64,000 nucleotides of DNA from Flexivirga oryzae. GTDB lineage: Bacteria; Actinomycetota; Actinomycetes; Actinomycetales; Dermatophilaceae. Positions 61,281 to 64,000 of the stretch are shown piece by piece. The notes beneath the pieces were generated by a model. It ran no database searches and was not told the origin of the DNA. It saw only the letters and a list, made by a program, of their open reading frames with translations. The stretch spans positions 434,001 to 498,000 of the forward strand of contig NZ_JACHVQ010000001.1 in the NCBI RefSeq assembly GCF_014190805.1, written 5' to 3'. The position numbers were made by a program, and so were the translations under genes. Numbering within the stretch: the stretch's first letter is position 1; each line of letters starts with the position of its first letter.

Positions 61281-61530
61281 GGGGCGTGCCGGAGTCGCCA
61301 CTGGGGCGACGTATGGCCGGGTATGGCGGCCCGGGGCGTGCCGGAGTCCCCACTGGGGCGACGTATGCCCGGGTGTGGTGGCCCGGGGCGTGCGGGAGTC
61401 GCCACTGGGGGGAGTTATGACCGGAAATGCGGCGAGGGGCGTGCCGGAGTCGCCCCTGGGGCGAGCTATGACCGGGAAACCGGCCCGGGGCGTGCGGGAG
61501 TCCCCACTGGGGCGACGTATGCCCGGGGAA
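61281..61530. repeat. About 52-base minisatellite, 5 copies, upstream of ftsK
   Basis: Units begin GGGGCGTGCC/GGGAGTC at 61281, 61333, 61385, 61436 and 61487 (periods 52, 52, 51 and 51). Each holds CACTGGGGCGACGTATG or a close variant. It occupies the gap between the SAM-IV leader and ftsK. One plus-strand frame is open across it, but no start signal or family supports a protein. Confidence 0.93.
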
Positions 61531-61595
61531 GGCGCCGCCCGACCGAGCGGCGTGTTTCGTATGAGGCTGGTGGGACTCTCGCGTACGGTGTTTGG

Positions 61596-64000
61596 GTGCC
61601 TACTCGTTCGTCATCGTCGCAGGCGACCACGCGTGCGACCCGGAGCAAATCCGGGTCCAGCGGGTCCGGCTCGCGTTCCCGGCCGTCGTCCGGACGCAGT
61701 TCCACGCGCCCACCTGCGAAGAAGTCGCCGGCCAAGGCACGGTCCGGCGGCAAGCCCGCGAGCGGTGGCCTGCCGCTGCCGTTGCGCGCCGCGAAGGGCA
61801 CCTGGATGGGTGTCGCGCACGTCGCAGGGGGCGCGGCCCGTCGGGTCGGGCACTCCGCGCGCGACCTCGAGCCGGAGTTGCGGCGCGACGGCCTCGGCTT
61901 CGCGCTGGTCGCGGCCGCCATCATCATCGCCGCGCGCGAGTGGTGGGGGCTGACCGGAGCGGTCGGCGACGTCATACACGCGATCGTCGCCGGGACCTTC
62001 GGGCTCGGCGCGCTCGTGCTGCCGCTGGTGCTGGTCCTGATCGGCGTGCACCTCATGCGCTCACCGCGCGGTGACCAGGGCACCAACCGGGTGATGGTCG
62101 GCCTCGCGCTCTTCGCGATCGCGGTGTGCGGCATCACCAGCATCGCCAAGGACATCCCCCAGCCGAGCCAGACCAAGGCGCTGCGCGGGGCCGGCGGCAT
62201 CGTCGGTTTCATGGCCAGCAGTCCGTTGGTCGCGGCGGTGCACACGGTCGGCGCGATGGCGCTGCTGGCGATCCTGTTGATCTTCAGCGTGCTGGTGATG
62301 ACGGCGACACCGGTCTCGATGATCCCGGCCCGACTGATGATGCTGCGCGCGCGCCTCTTCGAGCACGGCGGGCCGGGCTCGGACGACGACGAGCCGGTCG
62401 ACGCCGTCGCCCAGGACCTGCACGGCGACCAGATCGACGGCGGGAAGCGCAAGCGTCGGCGCAAGCCGAAGAAGGACGAGTCGGACGACCCCGGTCTCGA
62501 CGGCGACGAACCGTTCGAGCAGGCGGCGACCGTCGTCCCGCGACGCACCAAGAGCGGCCGGGTGCTGCGCCCCGGCGAGAAGGACCCCGGCGACAGCGAG
62601 GTCTTCGACGTCGACTGCGACACCCCGCCCAGCACGACTCCGGAGGCCCGGCCGGCCGCCGACGCACGTGCGGTGCCGCTGCCCGGCACCAAGGGCGCAC
62701 CGCCGGAGTCGGTCGCCGTGGCACCGCTGCAGGCACCCCCGACCACCCCGCTGCCGCAGCGGGTCGAGCAACTCCAGCTCGCCGGCGACGTCACCTACAC
62801 GCTGCCCTCGAACGAAGTGCTGAAGCCCGGCACCACGCCGAAGGCACGCTCGGCCGCCAACGACCGCGTGGTCGAGGCGCTGACCCAGACACTGGACTCG
62901 TTCGGTGTCGACGCCCAGGTCACCGGCTTCAGCCGTGGCCCGACCGTCACCCGCTACGAGGTCGAGCTCGGCCAGGGCACCAAGGTCGAACGCGTCACCG
63001 CCCTCTCCAAGAACATCGCGTATGCCGTCGCGTCCGCCGACGTCCGCATCCTGTCGCCGATCCCGGGCAAGTCCGCGATCGGCATCGAGATCCCCAACAC
63101 CGACCGCGAGAAGGTCAGCCTCGGCGACGTGCTGCGCAGCGGCGCCGCCCGCGGCAACCCGCACCCGATGGTGATGGGCGTCGGCAAGGACGTCGAGGGC
63201 GGTTACGTGATCGCCAACCTCGCGAAGATGCCGCACCTGCTGGTCGCCGGTGCCACCGGCGCCGGTAAGTCGTCGTTCGTCAACTCGATGATCACCTCGA
63301 TCATGATGCGCGCGACCCCGGACGAGGTCCGGATGGTCCTGGTCGACCCCAAACGCGTCGAACTGACGGCATACGAAGGCATTCCGCACCTGATCACCCC
63401 GATCATCACCAGCCCCAAGAAGGCCGCCGAGGCGCTGCAGTGGGTCGTGCGCGAGATGGACACGCGGTATGACGATCTCGCCGCGTTCGGCTACAAGCAC
63501 ATCGACGACTTCAACAAGGCGGTGCGGGCCGGCAAGGTGACGCCGCCGCCGGGGTCGCAGCGGGTGATGCAGACCTACCCCTACCTGCTGGTCATCGTCG
63601 ACGAACTCGCCGACCTGATGATGGTCGCGCCGCGTGACGTCGAGGAGTCGATCGTCCGCATCACCCAGCTGGCGCGTGCCGCCGGCATCCACCTGGTGCT
63701 GGCCACCCAGCGGCCGTCGGTGGACGTGGTCACCGGTCTGATCAAGGCCAATGTGCCCAGCCGGATGGCGTTCGCCACCTCGTCGCTGGCCGACTCGCGG
63801 GTCGTGCTCGACCAGCCGGGTGCCGAGAAGCTGATCGGTCAGGGTGACGCGCTGTTCCTGCCGATGGGCGCCTCCAAACCGATGCGCGTCCAGGGTGCCT
63901 GGGTCACCGAAACCGAAGTGCAAGAGGTGGTTTCGCACGTCCGCGAGCAGCTCAAGCCGGTCTACCGCGACGACGTGCAGGTCTCGGCGCCCAAGAAGGA
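61596..64000 (+). CDS. ftsK: FtsK/SpoIIIE DNA translocase, cut by window edge
   Basis: The first 801 codons are present and no stop is reached. A basic Ser-rich N-terminal tail (SSSSQATTRATRSKSGSSGS) precedes four or so membrane helices (LVAAAIIIAAREWWGL, LPLVLVLIGVHLM and others), a Pro-rich linker, and the motor with Walker A (LLVAGATGAGKSSFVNSMI near residue 550) and Walker B (PYLLVIVDELADLMMVA). It pumps chromosome DNA through the division septum. GTG 61596 has TACGGT 6 bases upstream, fitting a leaderless mRNA. dapA-rnj-ftsK order is conserved. Confidence 0.96.
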   Translation, partial: MPTRSSSSQATTRATRSKSGSSGSGSRSRPSSGRSSTRPPAKKSPAKARSGGKPASGGLPLPLRAAKGTWMGVAHVAGGAARRVGHSARDLEPELRRDGLGFALVAAAIIIAAREWWGLTGAVGDVIHAIVAGTFGLGALVLPLVLVLIGVHLMRSPRGDQGTNRVMVGLALFAIAVCGITSIAKDIPQPSQTKALRGAGGIVGFMASSPLVAAVHTVGAMALLAILLIFSVLVMTATPVSMIPARLMMLRARLFEHGGPGSDDDEPVDAVAQDLHGDQIDGGKRKRRRKPKKDESDDPGLDGDEPFEQAATVVPRRTKSGRVLRPGEKDPGDSEVFDVDCDTPPSTTPEARPAADARAVPLPGTKGAPPESVAVAPLQAPPTTPLPQRVEQLQLAGDVTYTLPSNEVLKPGTTPKARSAANDRVVEALTQTLDSFGVDAQVTGFSRGPTVTRYEVELGQGTKVERVTALSKNIAYAVASADVRILSPIPGKSAIGIEIPNTDREKVSLGDVLRSGAARGNPHPMVMGVGKDVEGGYVIANLAKMPHLLVAGATGAGKSSFVNSMITSIMMRATPDEVRMVLVDPKRVELTAYEGIPHLITPIITSPKKAAEALQWVVREMDTRYDDLAAFGYKHIDDFNKAVRAGKVTPPPGSQRVMQTYPYLLVIVDELADLMMVAPRDVEESIVRITQLARAAGIHLVLATQRPSVDVVTGLIKANVPSRMAFATSSLADSRVVLDQPGAEKLIGQGDALFLPMGASKPMRVQGAWVTETEVQEVVSHVREQLKPVYRDDVQVSAPKK

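Noticed and set aside
61240..61953. Plus-strand ORF encoding repeated ARGVPESPLG-like peptides
   Set aside because: It runs out of the minisatellite into the N-terminal coding region of ftsK in another frame, with no ribosome site or recognisable family.

Overview
The window is a 64 kb piece of a high-GC actinobacterial chromosome. Support comes from the strong GC3 bias, frequent GTG starts, an ileS translational T-box, SAM-IV, cobalamin and c-di-AMP type riboswitches, a LysM resuscitation-promoting factor, F420-type oxidoreductase genes and the folC-DUF4233-ndk and thyA-dfrA-dapA-rnj-ftsK gene orders. A Micrococcales lineage such as Dermacoccaceae or Intrasporangiaceae fits best, but that is inference. 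No tRNA, rRNA, CRISPR array or prophage was seen.

Layout. 1-2,060: the end of a DUF4129 membrane operon, with an intact IS630-family element inserted just upstream of it. 2,060-6,370: valS, a palindromic repeat with an acetyltransferase remnant, an NTF2/SnoaL-like protein and a GAD/Tdi1-like immunity protein. 6,371-16,345: a catabolic island with a flavin monooxygenase and its divergent GAF regulator, then an F420-type oxidoreductase, hydantoinase, NCS1 transporter, PucR regulator and N-carbamoyl amidohydrolase, together a likely hydantoin or dihydropyrimidine utilisation module. 16,444-20,191: a small HTH protein, a large LuxR-type ATPase regulator and a VapBC pair. 20,229-27,603: T-box-ileS-GNAT-folC-DUF4233-uppP-ndk. 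27,630-29,102: a cobalamin riboswitch driving a secreted alpha/alpha-toroid protein. 29,294-34,543: MarR, rpsO, pnp, a THUMP-like RNA methyltransferase and a kinase remnant. 34,552-37,613: a two-component system in an operon with a LanC-like cyclase. 37,722-45,342: gdhA, an ABC exporter, envelope proteins, ctaG and dapB. 45,409-48,470: an IclR-regulated E1alpha-E1beta-lipoyl-domain operon with no E2 or E3. 48,517-53,741: a glutamine amidotransferase, tyrosine phosphatase, AzlCD, GNAT, a PaaE-like reductase and a propeller lipoprotein. 53,751-64,000: a DHFR-Nudix fusion, thyA, dapA, rnj, rpf, a SAM-IV-controlled class V aminotransferase and ftsK (cut by the window edge).

What stands out. First, the gaps are unusually structured. 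Long nested hairpins, perfect palindromes and minisatellites (units of 15, 18, 24 and about 52 bases) sit in convergent gaps, and several supply or duplicate the stop codons of neighbouring genes. A hairpin family with a shared TCGTTCCTC loop and location-specific arms occurs inside ileS, at the ndk stop and just after the overlapping start codon of an ABC permease; a close relative with another loop occupies the same position in folC. Second, about a dozen genes have a TANNNT hexamer 6-8 bases before the start codon and no ribosome binding site, which points to widespread leaderless transcription. Third, several proteins have unusual architecture: a DHFR-Nudix fusion, an orphan LanC with a Cys-Cys-Cys zinc site beside a sensor kinase, a stand-alone lipoyl domain, a PaaE-like reductase lacking its ferredoxin domain, and a cobalamin-controlled intrinsic-factor-like surface protein.
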